Positions 33,524 through 42,829 of a stretch of 64,000 bases of DNA are shown piece after piece. The notes beneath the pieces are model-generated. The model saw only the letters and a list, made by a program, of their open reading frames with translations. It did not search any database and was not told where the DNA came from. Position 1 is the first letter of the stretch. Every line of letters begins with the position of its first letter. The DNA comes from Lachnospiraceae bacterium (GTDB lineage: Bacteria; Bacillota; Clostridia; Lachnospirales; Lachnospiraceae). Where the stretch lies: positions 26,548 through 90,547 of the forward strand of contig JAFTWC010000050.1 in the NCBI GenBank assembly GCA_017465475.1. Direction: 5' to 3'. A program made the translations under genes and the position numbers.

Positions 33524-36043
33524 ATGGTAAAGGTGGCAAATAAACGATGTATCAGGGAATTGTCAATAAATAGCCTTCGAGCATCAAAATCCCGTAATAT
33601 AGTGGCAAGTTGTGCAATTGCCCTGACGACTATATTGTTTACGGTGTTGTTTACCGTATTGCTTTCTTTGAATCATTCTTTACAGGAGTCAAACTTTAGA
33701 CAGGCAGGAAGCAGAGCTCACGGAAGTTTTAAGTCTTTGACAAAGGAACAGGCGGATGAATTAAAGGGAGATTCCCGTATAAAGGAATATGGTATAAGAC
33801 ATCTTTTGGGAATGGCAGTGGGGGAAGCATTTGCAAAAACATCGGTGGAAGTCAGTTATTGTGATGAAAATCATGCCTCTTGGACCTTTTTGACACCCAT
33901 AGAAGGAGGGTTGCCGAAGGAGGGTACAAATGAGGCGGCTACGGATACGGAGGTGCTTCATCTGCTGGGGGTGGTGCCGAAAGTAGGTGCAGAGTTTACA
34001 CTTCCTATGGAAGTAGGGGGAGTACAAACGGAGCAGACCTTTACCTTGTCCGGATGGTGGGAAAGTGACGCAGTGGCGCCGGCACATCATGTGTTGGTTC
34101 CGGATAGTACGGTAAACGAAATGCTAAATCGTGTGGGAGTTGCGGGAACGGACGAAACCGGTGTCTGCGGGTCTCTGACATTGGACGTCATGTTAAAGAA
34201 TGCCATGCATATCGAGGATGATTTAGTGGAGATTCTGGAAAAACACGGATATTCTCCGGAAGGGATGCGTATAGGTGTGAACTGGGGGTATACCGGGGCC
34301 ACTTTGTTTAACCGCATGGAGCCGGGAGCGGTGATTGCCATGGCTGTTATTCTGCTTTTGATGATGGGAACAGGATATTTAATTATTTACAATGTATTTC
34401 AGATTTCAGTGGTGGGAGAAATTCGTTTTTTCGGGTTATTAAAAACAATCGGAACCACACAGAAGCAAATACAGTGCATTATTCGGAATCAGGCATTATT
34501 GCTCAGCGGAGCCGGGATTCCGGCCGGTGCCCTTTTGGGATGGCTTTTGGGTGTTAAGCTGACACCGGTTATTTTGGGCAAAATGAATGTGGCAACCGTA
34601 AATGCAGTGTTTCATCCGTTTATTTTTCTGTTTGCCGCAGTATTTTCTTTGATTACCGTATTGATTTCCTGTCGCAGACCGGGACGTGTGGCAGCGGCAG
34701 TGTATCCGGTAGAAGCGCTTCGTTACACGGAAGGAAGCAAAAAGGGGCAGTCGGGAACGAAAAGGAAAGGAAGCGGTTCTCTGCTTTCCATGGCAAAAGA
34801 TAATTTGGCACGAAGTAAAAGCAAAACCGTGATAACGATTGTTTCCATGGCGTTGTCGGTGGTACTTTTAAATCTGACCGTGGTGTTTACCGGTGGTTTT
34901 GATATGGATAAGTATGTGTCGAATTTTTTCAATGCGGATTTTGTAGTTGCAGATGAGGCATATTTTCAGTTTAAACATTTTTGTGAAGAACAGACGGTAT
35001 CCCGAAATGTGGTGGATAGGATTTCTGCGCAAAACGGAGTGGAAGAGGTTGCAAAGGTGTTTGCAACAAAAAACGGAGAAGCTCATGCATACATGACGGA
35101 GGAGCTGTTTGTTAAGGTGGAAAGTGTATGGAATCCGCCTGAGACAATAGAGATGTTGTTGGAATCTGTGCCGAGAAGTGATGACGGCAGAGTGAAGTGG
35201 CAGGCACAGGTGCTGGGAATGGAGGAAGGAGCCTTAAAGTATGCGGAAACGATAGAAGGGGATATGACAAAGTTAAATGACCCTGACGGAAAGTATATTG
35301 CGGTAGTAGAGGCGAACCTGCGTTGGGCGGAACCGGGGGACACGGTTACGTTAGACTATGATGGCAGGGTATATGAGTATGAAGTGGCTGCAGTGGTATC
35401 CGTGCCTTATTCGTTGGGATATCGCTATAGCGGAGGCAACTATTTTTTATTGCCGGCAGAAATTCTGTGTGAGCATAGTGAAAGAGAAGATATTTTATGT
35501 GCCGCCTTTGAAGTGGAGGATGCGGAAGAGGAAGCAATGGAGCAATTTCTAAGACACTATATCGAAAAGCAGGAGACGGAGTACGATTATGAAAGTAAGT
35601 TTACGATAAGAGAAGAGTTTGAAGAAACACGCAGGATGTTTTTCCTTGTGGGAGTCGTGTTGAGCTTTGTCGTAGGAATGATTGGTGTATTAAATTTTTT
35701 CAATTCGATTTTGACAGGAATTCTGACCAGAAGGAGAGAGTTTGCTATGCTGCAAGCCATCGGTATGACGGGACGGCAGCTAAAGCGTATGTTGGTATAT
35801 GAAGGCTTGATGTATGCCGTAGGCGCTGTGGGCTGTGCTGTTTTTGTGAGTCTGTTGTCGGCACCGGTTATGAAAATCGCATTGGAGGGAATCCTTTGGT
35901 TCTTTACTTACCGGCTGACGGTACTTCCGTTAGTTGTTGTACTGCCGATATTTGTTCTTTTGGGAGTAGCAGTACCGATTGGAATGTATCGGATTGTGGC
36001 AAAGCAAACTGTGGTGGAACGATTACGGGAATGTGAGAATTAG
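33524..36043 (+). CDS. FtsX-type ABC transporter permease
   Basis: An 839-residue permease. One N-terminal helix, an outside MacB-like domain of about 230 residues, three helices with the FtsX core (VFQISVVGEIRFFGLLKTIG), a second helix and outside domain (res 440-700), and a final three-helix FtsX block (GILTRRREFAMLQAIGMT). This double layout differs from BceB, which has one large loop between helices 7 and 8. The ATG at 33524 has GGGGG 8 nt upstream; a GTG at 33515 overlaps the ATPase gene. Probable role: response to envelope-active peptides. Confidence 0.9.
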   Translation: MVKVANKRCIRELSINSLRASKSRNIVASCAIALTTILFTVLFTVLLSLNHSLQESNFRQAGSRAHGSFKSLTKEQADELKGDSRIKEYGIRHLLGMAVGEAFAKTSVEVSYCDENHASWTFLTPIEGGLPKEGTNEAATDTEVLHLLGVVPKVGAEFTLPMEVGGVQTEQTFTLSGWWESDAVAPAHHVLVPDSTVNEMLNRVGVAGTDETGVCGSLTLDVMLKNAMHIEDDLVEILEKHGYSPEGMRIGVNWGYTGATLFNRMEPGAVIAMAVILLLMMGTGYLIIYNVFQISVVGEIRFFGLLKTIGTTQKQIQCIIRNQALLLSGAGIPAGALLGWLLGVKLTPVILGKMNVATVNAVFHPFIFLFAAVFSLITVLISCRRPGRVAAAVYPVEALRYTEGSKKGQSGTKRKGSGSLLSMAKDNLARSKSKTVITIVSMALSVVLLNLTVVFTGGFDMDKYVSNFFNADFVVADEAYFQFKHFCEEQTVSRNVVDRISAQNGVEEVAKVFATKNGEAHAYMTEELFVKVESVWNPPETIEMLLESVPRSDDGRVKWQAQVLGMEEGALKYAETIEGDMTKLNDPDGKYIAVVEANLRWAEPGDTVTLDYDGRVYEYEVAAVVSVPYSLGYRYSGGNYFLLPAEILCEHSEREDILCAAFEVEDAEEEAMEQFLRHYIEKQETEYDYESKFTIREEFEETRRMFFLVGVVLSFVVGMIGVLNFFNSILTGILTRRREFAMLQAIGMTGRQLKRMLVYEGLMYAVGAVGCAVFVSLLSAPVMKIALEGILWFFTYRLTVLPLVVVLPIFVLLGVAVPIGMYRIVAKQTVVERLRECEN

Positions 36044-36046
36044 GGG

Positions 36047-36075
36047 TTGGTTTTTTGAAACTTTTGGGATATAAT
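36047..36075 (+). promoter_or_regulatory. Promoter of the flavin oxidoreductase gene
   Basis: TTGGTT at 36047-36052 and TATAAT at 36070-36075 are separated by 17 nt, starting 4 nt after the permease stop and 64 nt before the oxidoreductase start. Confidence 0.55.
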
Positions 36076-36138
36076 GGTTTTGAGTTAATTAGAAATCGAA
36101 TACATAGAGTGTATTATATTGCAAAGGAGAGGCAATTT

Positions 36139-38130
36139 ATGAAGTACAAAGAACTGTTTACCCCGGTAAAAATCGGTAATGTGGAGATTAAAAACCGTTT
36201 TGCCATGGCACCGATGGGACCGCTTGGACTTTCGGATTCCGAGGGCGGTTGGAATCAGAGAGGTATTGATTATTATGTGGAGCGCGCAAAGGGCGGTACC
36301 GGTCTTATTATTACCGGTGTTACCTTTTGTGATCAGCAGGTAGAGCCACAGAATCAGTCCATTATTCCGGTGTCTACCCACAATGCGGTGCATTTTACAA
36401 GAACCAGTAAGGAGATGACCGAGCGTGTACATGCCTACGGCAGTAAGATTTTCTTACAGATGTCCGGCGGGTTCGGTCGTGTAACCATTCCGACAAATTT
36501 AGGTGAATTTCCGCCGGTAGCTCCGTCGGAGATTCCGCATCGTTGGCTTGACAAAATGTGTCGCTCCATTACGAAGGAAGAAATCCGCAGTATTGTGAAG
36601 TCCTTCGGTGACGGTGCGTACAACGCTATGCGGGGCGGATTTGACGGTATTCAGATTCATGCGGTACATGAAGGTTATTTATTAGACCAGTTTGCGATTT
36701 CCATGTTCAACTTAAGAACCGACGAATACGGCGGTTCCCTTGAGAACAGACTTCGTTTTGCAAAGGAAATTGTGGAAGAGATTAAGTCACGTTGCGGTAA
36801 GGACTTCCCGGTTACCCTTCGTTACAGCGTAAAGAGTATGATTAAGGACTGGAGACAGGGTGCTCTTCCGGGAGAAGAGTTTGAAGAAAAGGGAAGAGAT
36901 ATTGAAGAGGGTATCGAGGCTGCGAAACTTCTGGCACAGTATGGTTATGATGCATTGGATGTAGACGCGGGTTCCTACGACTCCTGGTGGTGGAGTCATC
37001 CGCCGATGTATCAGGAGAAGGGCCTGTTCCGTCCGTTCTGTAAGATTGTAAAGGAAGTGGTAGATATTCCGGTAATCTGTGCAGGACGTATGGATGACCC
37101 GGATACGGCTCTTGAGGCACTTACAAACGGTGAGTGTGATATGATTTCCCTGGGAAGACCGCTTCTTGCAGACCCGGATTACTGTAATAAGCTTCGTTCC
37201 GGAAGAACTTGTCAGATTCGTCCGTGTATTTCCTGTCACGAGGGTTGTATGGGACGTATTGCAACCTATTCTCTTATTAACTGTGCGGTAAACCCGCAGG
37301 CAGCAAGAGAGCGTGCCATGGCGTATGAACCGATTTTACAGAAGAAGAAGGTGCTTGTAGTAGGCGGCGGTGTGGCAGGCTGTGAGGCGGCAAGAGTGCT
37401 TGCAATCCGCGGACATCAGCCGGTATTGTTTGAAAAGAGCGGAAGACTCGGGGGGAATTTACTTCCGGGCGGTGCACCGAAGTTTAAGGAAGACGATATT
37501 GCTTTGGCAAATTGGTATGCACAGGAAATGGACCGCTTAAAGGTTGAGGTACATTTGAACACGGAAGTTACCAAGAAAAATATTTTAGAAGGTGACTACG
37601 ATACGGTTATTATGGCTACCGGTTCCACACCGAAGGTATTTTCCTTAGGGGATGATGAGAAGGTATATACGGCAGCCCAGGTACTGATGAAGGAAAAGGA
37701 TTGCGGCGATACCACAGTGGTTGTCGGCGGCGGTCTGGTGGGTTGTGAGACTGCGTTGTGGTTGGCACAGGCAGGTAAGAAGGTAACCATCGTAGAGGCA
37801 CAGGATAAGATTATGAAGGTGAACGGACCTCTTTGTCATTCCAACTCTGACATGCTGGCAGCTTTGCTTCCGTTTAACAACGTAGAGATTCTGACAAGTG
37901 CAAAGGTAACCGGTTTTGCAGGCGGGAAACTTTCTGTTGAAACGCCGGAAGGAGCGAAGAACCTGGCTTGTGACAGTGTTATTCTTTCCGTGGGATATAA
38001 CGAGGAGAATTCCTTGTATCATGAAGTAGAGTTTGATGTACCGGAGATTTATCTTCTCGGTGACGCCAAGAAGGTGGCAAATATTATGTACGCAATTTGG
38101 GATGCCTTTGAGGTGGCAAACCATATTTAA
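36139..38130 (+). CDS. Iron-sulfur flavin ene-reductase (2,4-dienoyl-CoA reductase / enoate reductase type)
   Basis: A 663-residue three-domain enzyme. The N-terminal FMN-binding TIM barrel (Old Yellow Enzyme type) shows LFTPVKIGNVEIKNRF, IHAVHEGYLLDQF and NLRTDEYGGSLENR. A CxxxxCxxCxxxC cluster near residues 358-372 (QIRPCISCHEGC), with a further Cys in NCAVNP, should bind a 4Fe-4S cluster. The C-terminus has FAD and NAD(P) dinucleotide motifs VLVVGGGVAGCEAARVL and VVVGGGLVGCETALWL. It transfers hydride to an activated double bond. The substrate cannot be told: FadH, enoate reductase and the bile-acid enzymes BaiCD/BaiH share this layout. The ATG at 36139 follows AAAGGAGAGG. Confidence 0.92.
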   Translation: MKYKELFTPVKIGNVEIKNRFAMAPMGPLGLSDSEGGWNQRGIDYYVERAKGGTGLIITGVTFCDQQVEPQNQSIIPVSTHNAVHFTRTSKEMTERVHAYGSKIFLQMSGGFGRVTIPTNLGEFPPVAPSEIPHRWLDKMCRSITKEEIRSIVKSFGDGAYNAMRGGFDGIQIHAVHEGYLLDQFAISMFNLRTDEYGGSLENRLRFAKEIVEEIKSRCGKDFPVTLRYSVKSMIKDWRQGALPGEEFEEKGRDIEEGIEAAKLLAQYGYDALDVDAGSYDSWWWSHPPMYQEKGLFRPFCKIVKEVVDIPVICAGRMDDPDTALEALTNGECDMISLGRPLLADPDYCNKLRSGRTCQIRPCISCHEGCMGRIATYSLINCAVNPQAARERAMAYEPILQKKKVLVVGGGVAGCEAARVLAIRGHQPVLFEKSGRLGGNLLPGGAPKFKEDDIALANWYAQEMDRLKVEVHLNTEVTKKNILEGDYDTVIMATGSTPKVFSLGDDEKVYTAAQVLMKEKDCGDTTVVVGGGLVGCETALWLAQAGKKVTIVEAQDKIMKVNGPLCHSNSDMLAALLPFNNVEILTSAKVTGFAGGKLSVETPEGAKNLACDSVILSVGYNEENSLYHEVEFDVPEIYLLGDAKKVANIMYAIWDAFEVANHI

Positions 38131-38163
38131 GTAGGGACGGTGTCCCTGCCATAAAATATCTAA

Positions 38164-38230
38164 GCTCGTTTTACGGTTATAGGACTCGTGTCTTTGTGTG
38201 TGTAGGATTTAACCGTAAAACGAGCCTTTT
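38164..38230 (+). terminator. Terminator of the flavin oxidoreductase gene
   Basis: A perfect 16-bp stem (38164-38179 with 38210-38225) around a 30-nt loop, followed by TTTT-GTTTT. Confidence 0.8.
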
Positions 38231-38295
38231 GTTTTGATACAGGGACACCTATGTAGGTATCTTTTTTCTTATGTTTGGCGTTTTTTGGGGGACTG

Positions 38296-38334
38296 AACCC
38301 AACTAAAATGCTGTTTTGTGAATTTAGTTGGGTT
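38296..38334. repeat. Perfect 12-bp inverted repeat
   Basis: AACCCAACTAAA at 38296-38307 and TTTAGTTGGGTT at 38323-38334 are exact reverse complements with a 15-nt loop. There is no T run on either side, so it is not a normal terminator. Confidence 0.6.
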
Positions 38335-38367
38335 GGCACGACAGAATCACAGATTATTTAGATAAGA

Positions 38368-38413
38368 AAAGCTATCGCATCTACGAATTAAGTGTAAATA
38401 CGATAGCTTTTTT
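38368..38413 (-). terminator. Terminator of the minus-strand ABC exporter, probably bidirectional
   Basis: AAAGCTATCG at 38368-38377 pairs with CGATAGCTTT at 38401-38410. T runs follow in both directions (T6 on plus; TTTTCTTATC on minus), so it can stop both convergent transcripts. Confidence 0.8.
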
Positions 38414-38447
38414 ATACAGGAGGTGCATGCTCACTTTGCCTGCACGA

Positions 38448-40172
38448 TTACTCCTGGGCCTTTAACATCTGTGCATAAATTCCGCCCAGGGCCAGCAGTT
38501 CTTCGTGGCTTCCCTGCTCTTTGATTTCACCTTCATGAATGACTAAAATCAAGTCCGCGTTTTTTATGGTGGACAGGCGGTGGGCAATGGCTACAATGGT
38601 ACGCTTGCCTGCCATGCCTGCGATGGCAGCCTGTATCTGGCGTTCGGTCTGTACGTCTACGGAAGCGGTAGCTTCGTCTAAGATAATAATCGGTGACTGA
38701 CGAAGGATGGCACGGGCGATGACAACACGTTGTTTCTGACCGCCGGAAAGGCGCAGTCCCCGTTCACCTACCTGAGTTTCGTATTCCTCCGGCATATGTA
38801 AAATGTCTTCGTGAATGTTGGCCGCCTTTGCAGCTGCAATGATTTCCTCACGAGTGGCATCCGGCTTTGCATAACCGATGTTGTCGGCAATGGAGCCGTG
38901 GAAAAGGAATGTATCCTGTAATACCGGGGAAATGTTTTTACGAAGGCTTTCTAACGTAACGTCCCGTACATCCTGACCGTCCACCAGTACCGCACCTTCT
39001 ACCGGATCATAGAAGCGGGAGATAAGCTGGGTAATGGTAGTTTTTCCAACGCCGGTAGGGCCTACAAGAGCCACCATTTGTCCCGGTTTACAGGTGAAGG
39101 AAATGTCTTTTAATACCGGCACCTTGTTACTGTAATGGAAGGAAACGTTCCGAAACGTTATTTCGCCGGAGACATGTTCCAGATTTTTTGCATTGTCTTT
39201 ATTTTCAATGGCAGACGGAGTATCTAAAATTAAAGTAACACGCTCTGCACCTGCCAGAGATTGTTGCAAATTTTCAAGCCACGACGCAAGGCCGGAAATC
39301 GGTGCATAGAACAAAGATAAGTATAAAACAAAGGCTACAATATCTTCTACGGAAAGTTGTTCAAGGTAAGCCAGGTAACCGCCCACGGCTACGACTAAAA
39401 CCGTACCGATGGAGGAAACGAACTCAACGCTGGGATGGAAAATGGCACTGGCGCGCAGAGCACGAAGCATGGCCCGAACCTGAGTGAAGTTACTTTCACT
39501 GACTAAGGCGGCTTCTTCGTTTTCCTGACCGAAGGACTGGATTTCATGGAGACCGGATAAGTTATCCTGTAACTTTGCATTTAATTCACCCATGCTTTTT
39601 TGGGACGCCTTAAAAAACGGACGTACCTTTTTAGCAAAGATGACACCGGAAATGAGAATCAGCGGAATCGGAAAACAAGTAATTAGGGCCAGTTTCCAGT
39701 TGATTATCAGAAGAATGGTAAGTACGCCGCCGAAGGTGACAAGATTGGTAATCATGTCAGGAATCATATGAGCGTATAACAGTTCAAAATCTCTTGTATC
39801 ATTTACAACACGGCTCATTAAATCACCGGTCTGTTTGTCGTGGAAGAATCCAAGGTCCAGACTCTGAAGCTTTTTATACATACGATCGCGCAAATCACCT
39901 ACCAGATACCAGGCAGCTTTATGGGCAAGATAGTTGTTCATAAAACGAAAAACAATGCGGAGCAGATAGAGTATCAAAAGTCCCATTGCAAGAAATACAA
40001 TTTGCCTTAATGCTTCGTTATTTACACCGCCACCAACAATACCGGTCATTTTTGACAGCAATTTCGGCGCAGTAAGGTTAATGCCGGTGAGCAAAAGTGT
40101 GGAAAGTATGGCCAAAATATAAAGTCCTTTATAGCGAGCGGCTTCTTTGGTAAGTTTCCATAACATCTTCAT
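38448..40172 (-). CDS. ABC exporter, fused transmembrane and ATPase domains
   Basis: A 574-residue half-transporter of the MsbA/LmrA class. The first 320 residues hold six helices and coupling segments (FHDKQTGDLMSRVVNDTRDFE; FGQENEEAALVSE). The ATPase has Walker A GPTGVGKTT, signature LSGGQKQRVVIARAI and Walker B IIILDEATASVD. The usual serine of Walker A (GxSGSGKST) is replaced by Thr-Gly-Val, still functional in the family. It is encoded alone, so a homodimer is likely. The start follows AAGGGAGTACATT. Substrate unknown: lipids, peptides and drugs are typical. Confidence 0.93.
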   Translation of the reverse strand: MKMLWKLTKEAARYKGLYILAILSTLLLTGINLTAPKLLSKMTGIVGGGVNNEALRQIVFLAMGLLILYLLRIVFRFMNNYLAHKAAWYLVGDLRDRMYKKLQSLDLGFFHDKQTGDLMSRVVNDTRDFELLYAHMIPDMITNLVTFGGVLTILLIINWKLALITCFPIPLILISGVIFAKKVRPFFKASQKSMGELNAKLQDNLSGLHEIQSFGQENEEAALVSESNFTQVRAMLRALRASAIFHPSVEFVSSIGTVLVVAVGGYLAYLEQLSVEDIVAFVLYLSLFYAPISGLASWLENLQQSLAGAERVTLILDTPSAIENKDNAKNLEHVSGEITFRNVSFHYSNKVPVLKDISFTCKPGQMVALVGPTGVGKTTITQLISRFYDPVEGAVLVDGQDVRDVTLESLRKNISPVLQDTFLFHGSIADNIGYAKPDATREEIIAAAKAANIHEDILHMPEEYETQVGERGLRLSGGQKQRVVIARAILRQSPIIILDEATASVDVQTERQIQAAIAGMAGKRTIVAIAHRLSTIKNADLILVIHEGEIKEQGSHEELLALGGIYAQMLKAQE

Positions 40173-40226
40173 AATGTACTCCCTTCAGATTTGTAAAATG
40201 AGATTTCATAAGGAATAATGAAGTTC

Positions 40227-40255
40227 ATTTTATCATATGAAATAGGAGAAAACAA
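40227..40255 (-). promoter_or_regulatory. Promoter of the ABC exporter gene
   Basis: On the minus strand TTGTTT (40250-40255) and TAAAAT (40227-40232) are 17 nt apart, with TGA before the -10 (extended). It lies 55 nt before the exporter start codon. Confidence 0.6.
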
Positions 40256-40312
40256 GGTGAGAGACAAAAATCATTATTTATTGAAATAATATGCTAAAAA
40301 AATGATGTTTGC

Positions 40313-40341
40313 TTGTAATGTTACGGATTATTTGATATAAT
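40313..40341 (+). promoter_or_regulatory. Promoter of the hybrid histidine kinase gene
   Basis: TTGTAA at 40313-40318 and TATAAT at 40336-40341 are 17 nt apart, with TGA before the -10 (extended). The start codon is 56 nt downstream. Confidence 0.75.
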
Positions 40342-40396
40342 AAACATGGGATTTGGGAATTTCAGGAACTGTCAGGTCCGAAGGAGAAGGAGAGCA

Positions 40397-42754
40397 ATGA
40401 AGGTGCAAAGAAAGAAAACGATAGAGTGTATTTTAGGCGGAATACTGTGTGTTGTATTACTATACCTTGTTCTGGGTGAAATCTTCGGAACACAGGAGAT
40501 AACCATGGATGAGGGGACCTGTGGTGTGTTGCAGACCAGCTGGGAGCGTGTGTATGAGGACGGTACCAGAGAACCGGTTACATTACCGGGAGTATGGAAT
40601 GAAGAACCGAAGAAAGCTGTACGTGCGGAAGCTGTATTGCCGGAACTGCAAGACGGTATCTACGGTTGCATGCGTGCGTCCCAACAAGACGTATGGATTT
40701 ATGTGGGTGGAGAGTTACGAAAAGAATATTCTACCAAGGATACAAGACCTTTTGGCAAAACCAGCGCCAGCGCCTATGTATTTTTCCCGCTTTATGAGGA
40801 AGATGCCGGTAAGGTGCTTGCTGTTGTGACCGTAAGTGATTCTGAGTATTCCGGACGGATGAGCCAGATAACGGTGGGAACAAAACAAGATATCATCAGT
40901 TCTTATTTGAGAGGAAGCGGACTGTTGATGTTGGTTGCGTTTACCACGGTAATTCTCAGTATGGTTACTGTGGTGGTAAGTCTTGTTCTTTGCATTATAC
41001 ATAAAAAAGAAGTGGATATTATTTATTTGGGCTTGGGGTCTTTGATTACATCCCTTATTATGCTTGCGGAATCCTCTATTCGCCAGTTTTTCCTTCCGAA
41101 CATAACGGTGGCTTCCAATGTGGGGTTCTTTTTGACAATGTTAGCGCCGTATCCTTTTGTAATTTATGCAAACCGGATTCAGAAACAACGTTATCAGAAG
41201 TTTTTATTTCCGATACTGATATTGGTTATTGTAAATATTGTGGGCTCCTTTTCCTTACATGTGTTCGGAATTGTAGATTTTATGGACTCAATGATTACGG
41301 ATTATGTCATCATCGGACTTGCTCTTGTGATAGGTTCAGGAACGTTGATTGCCGACATTGTGAATAAACACATAAGAGACTATTGGGAAGTAGGGATAGG
41401 CTTAATCGGTGTTATACTTGCGTCTGCGTGGGAAATCTATCAGGTGTATGATCCGGGGGTAAAAAAGGGAGGTTTTGCCTTTTGTACCGGCCTGTGCTTT
41501 TTACTGGTAATGGCAGCATTTAAGACCGGACGTGACATGCAGGCACTGGAAAAGGAAAAGCAAAGAGCTATTGTGACGGGAGAAGCCAAAGCGCAGTTTT
41601 TGGCACAAATGTCCCATGAAATCCGTACTCCGATTAATACCATTATCGGTATGAATGAGATGATTTTGAGAGAAAACAAAGACGAGTCGGTAAAAGAGTA
41701 CGCTGATAATATTGCCGGTTCCAGCAGGATGTTACTGGGGCTGATTAACGATATTTTGGATTTTTCGAAAATTGATGCCGGCAAATTAGAGCTTACGATT
41801 GGTAGTTATGAAACAGCGAAATTATTTGATACGGTAGTACAGGAATTGAAGTTTAAGGCAAATCTAAAAGGTCTGCGTGTGATAGTGGAAAGAGATACCG
41901 CTCTTCCCGAGTGTTTGGTAGGGGACGAGATTCGCATTCGTCAGATTTTGACGAACCTAATGTCCAATGCCATAAAGTATACGAAAGAGGGTACCGTTAC
42001 ATTTAAGGTAAAGGGAATGGAGGACGAGGGAGTCTTTTCTCTTGTGATGTTGGTGGAGGATACCGGAATCGGAATCCGAAAGGAAGATATTCCGCGGTTG
42101 TTTCAGAGCTTCCAAAGAATGGAAGAGAGAAAGCATCGTCATATTGAAGGAACCGGTCTTGGACTTGCCATTACCAAACAGTTGACGGAACTGATGAACG
42201 GACATATTTCCGTACGAAGTGAGTATGGAAAGGGAACCTGTTTTACGGTGGTGATTCCGCAGAAAATTTCGGACCGGTCAAAACAAACGGAAATGAATAC
42301 TACTGCAAAGAATGTGAACGAAAAGACAGAAGTAAAGAAGATGTTGTATGCCCCGAAGGCAGAAATTCTTGCGGTAGATGACAATGCTATGAATTTGCGG
42401 GTAGTACAGATGCTTCTGAAAAGAACGGGAATTCAGATTGATGTTGCGCCGGGAGGAGAAGAATGTCTGCAGATGTGCAGAAGAAAAAAATATGATTTGA
42501 TTTTGATGGATCATATGATGCCGGATTTGGACGGAATCGAGACGTTGCGTCTGCTTCGACAGGAAAAAGAGAATCTTAATGCAGAAACGGAAGTTATCGT
42601 GTTGACGGCCAACGCAATTGCCGGAAGCGAGGAGCAATATCTGGCGGAAGGATTTGCCGGTTACTTATCCAAACCATTGGTGCCGGACGAGTTAGAGAAA
42701 ATGTTAACGGCGCATCTTCCGAAGGAAAAACTGGAAGACCGGGAGGAAGAATAA
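40397..42754 (+). CDS. Hybrid sensor histidine kinase / response regulator with 7-helix membrane module
   Basis: A 785-residue protein. An N-terminal helix and an outside domain of about 140 residues precede roughly seven transmembrane helices (res 175-370), the 7TMR-DISM-like layout for sensing small ligands. HisKA holds the phosphoacceptor His in MSHEIRTPINTIIGMNEM, HATPase boxes are NLMSNAIKYTKEG, EDTGIGIRKED and GTGLGLAITKQL. The C-terminal receiver has Asp in LILMDHMMPDLDGIETL. No DNA-binding domain is attached, so output passes to another protein not found nearby. The ATG at 40397 follows GGAGAAGGAGAG. Confidence 0.93.
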   Translation: MKVQRKKTIECILGGILCVVLLYLVLGEIFGTQEITMDEGTCGVLQTSWERVYEDGTREPVTLPGVWNEEPKKAVRAEAVLPELQDGIYGCMRASQQDVWIYVGGELRKEYSTKDTRPFGKTSASAYVFFPLYEEDAGKVLAVVTVSDSEYSGRMSQITVGTKQDIISSYLRGSGLLMLVAFTTVILSMVTVVVSLVLCIIHKKEVDIIYLGLGSLITSLIMLAESSIRQFFLPNITVASNVGFFLTMLAPYPFVIYANRIQKQRYQKFLFPILILVIVNIVGSFSLHVFGIVDFMDSMITDYVIIGLALVIGSGTLIADIVNKHIRDYWEVGIGLIGVILASAWEIYQVYDPGVKKGGFAFCTGLCFLLVMAAFKTGRDMQALEKEKQRAIVTGEAKAQFLAQMSHEIRTPINTIIGMNEMILRENKDESVKEYADNIAGSSRMLLGLINDILDFSKIDAGKLELTIGSYETAKLFDTVVQELKFKANLKGLRVIVERDTALPECLVGDEIRIRQILTNLMSNAIKYTKEGTVTFKVKGMEDEGVFSLVMLVEDTGIGIRKEDIPRLFQSFQRMEERKHRHIEGTGLGLAITKQLTELMNGHISVRSEYGKGTCFTVVIPQKISDRSKQTEMNTTAKNVNEKTEVKKMLYAPKAEILAVDDNAMNLRVVQMLLKRTGIQIDVAPGGEECLQMCRRKKYDLILMDHMMPDLDGIETLRLLRQEKENLNAETEVIVLTANAIAGSEEQYLAEGFAGYLSKPLVPDELEKMLTAHLPKEKLEDREEE

Positions 42755-42774
42755 ATATTCTGTTTTAGACAGAA

Positions 42775-42805
42775 AAGGGAATCTGAAAATCAGGTTCCCT
42801 TTTTC
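42775..42805 (+). terminator. Terminator of the hybrid kinase gene
   Basis: AAAGGGAA-T-CTGA pairs with TCAG-G-TTCCCTTT (13 pairs with one wobble) around an AAA loop, then T5. Confidence 0.85.
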
Positions 42806-42814
42806 TGTGTTTTG

Positions 42815-42823
42815 TGTTATACT
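42815..42823 (+). promoter_or_regulatory. Extended -10 promoter of the riboswitch RNA
   Basis: TGT followed by TATACT at 42818-42823 lies 7 nt before P1 of the riboswitch, at the expected distance for transcription to start near 42830. No clear -35 is visible. Confidence 0.5.
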
Positions 42824-42829
42824 CTCTTT

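Larger units (their letters stand above)
38131..38447. other. Gene-free 317 nt holding four hairpins
   Basis: No open frame of note. Read from left: AGGGAC/GTCCCT (38133-38147), the 16-bp terminator stem at 38164-38225, a bulged GATAC...GTATC hairpin before T6 at 38236-38267, a perfect 12-bp inverted repeat at 38296-38334, and the convergent terminator at 38368-38413. Such a density of hairpins between convergent genes exceeds what two terminators need. Confidence 0.7.

Noticed and set aside
36139-38130. BaiCD or BaiH of bile-acid 7-dehydroxylation
   Set aside because: Only the general enzyme layout agrees. There is no bai operon gene next to it, so the name would be unsupported.
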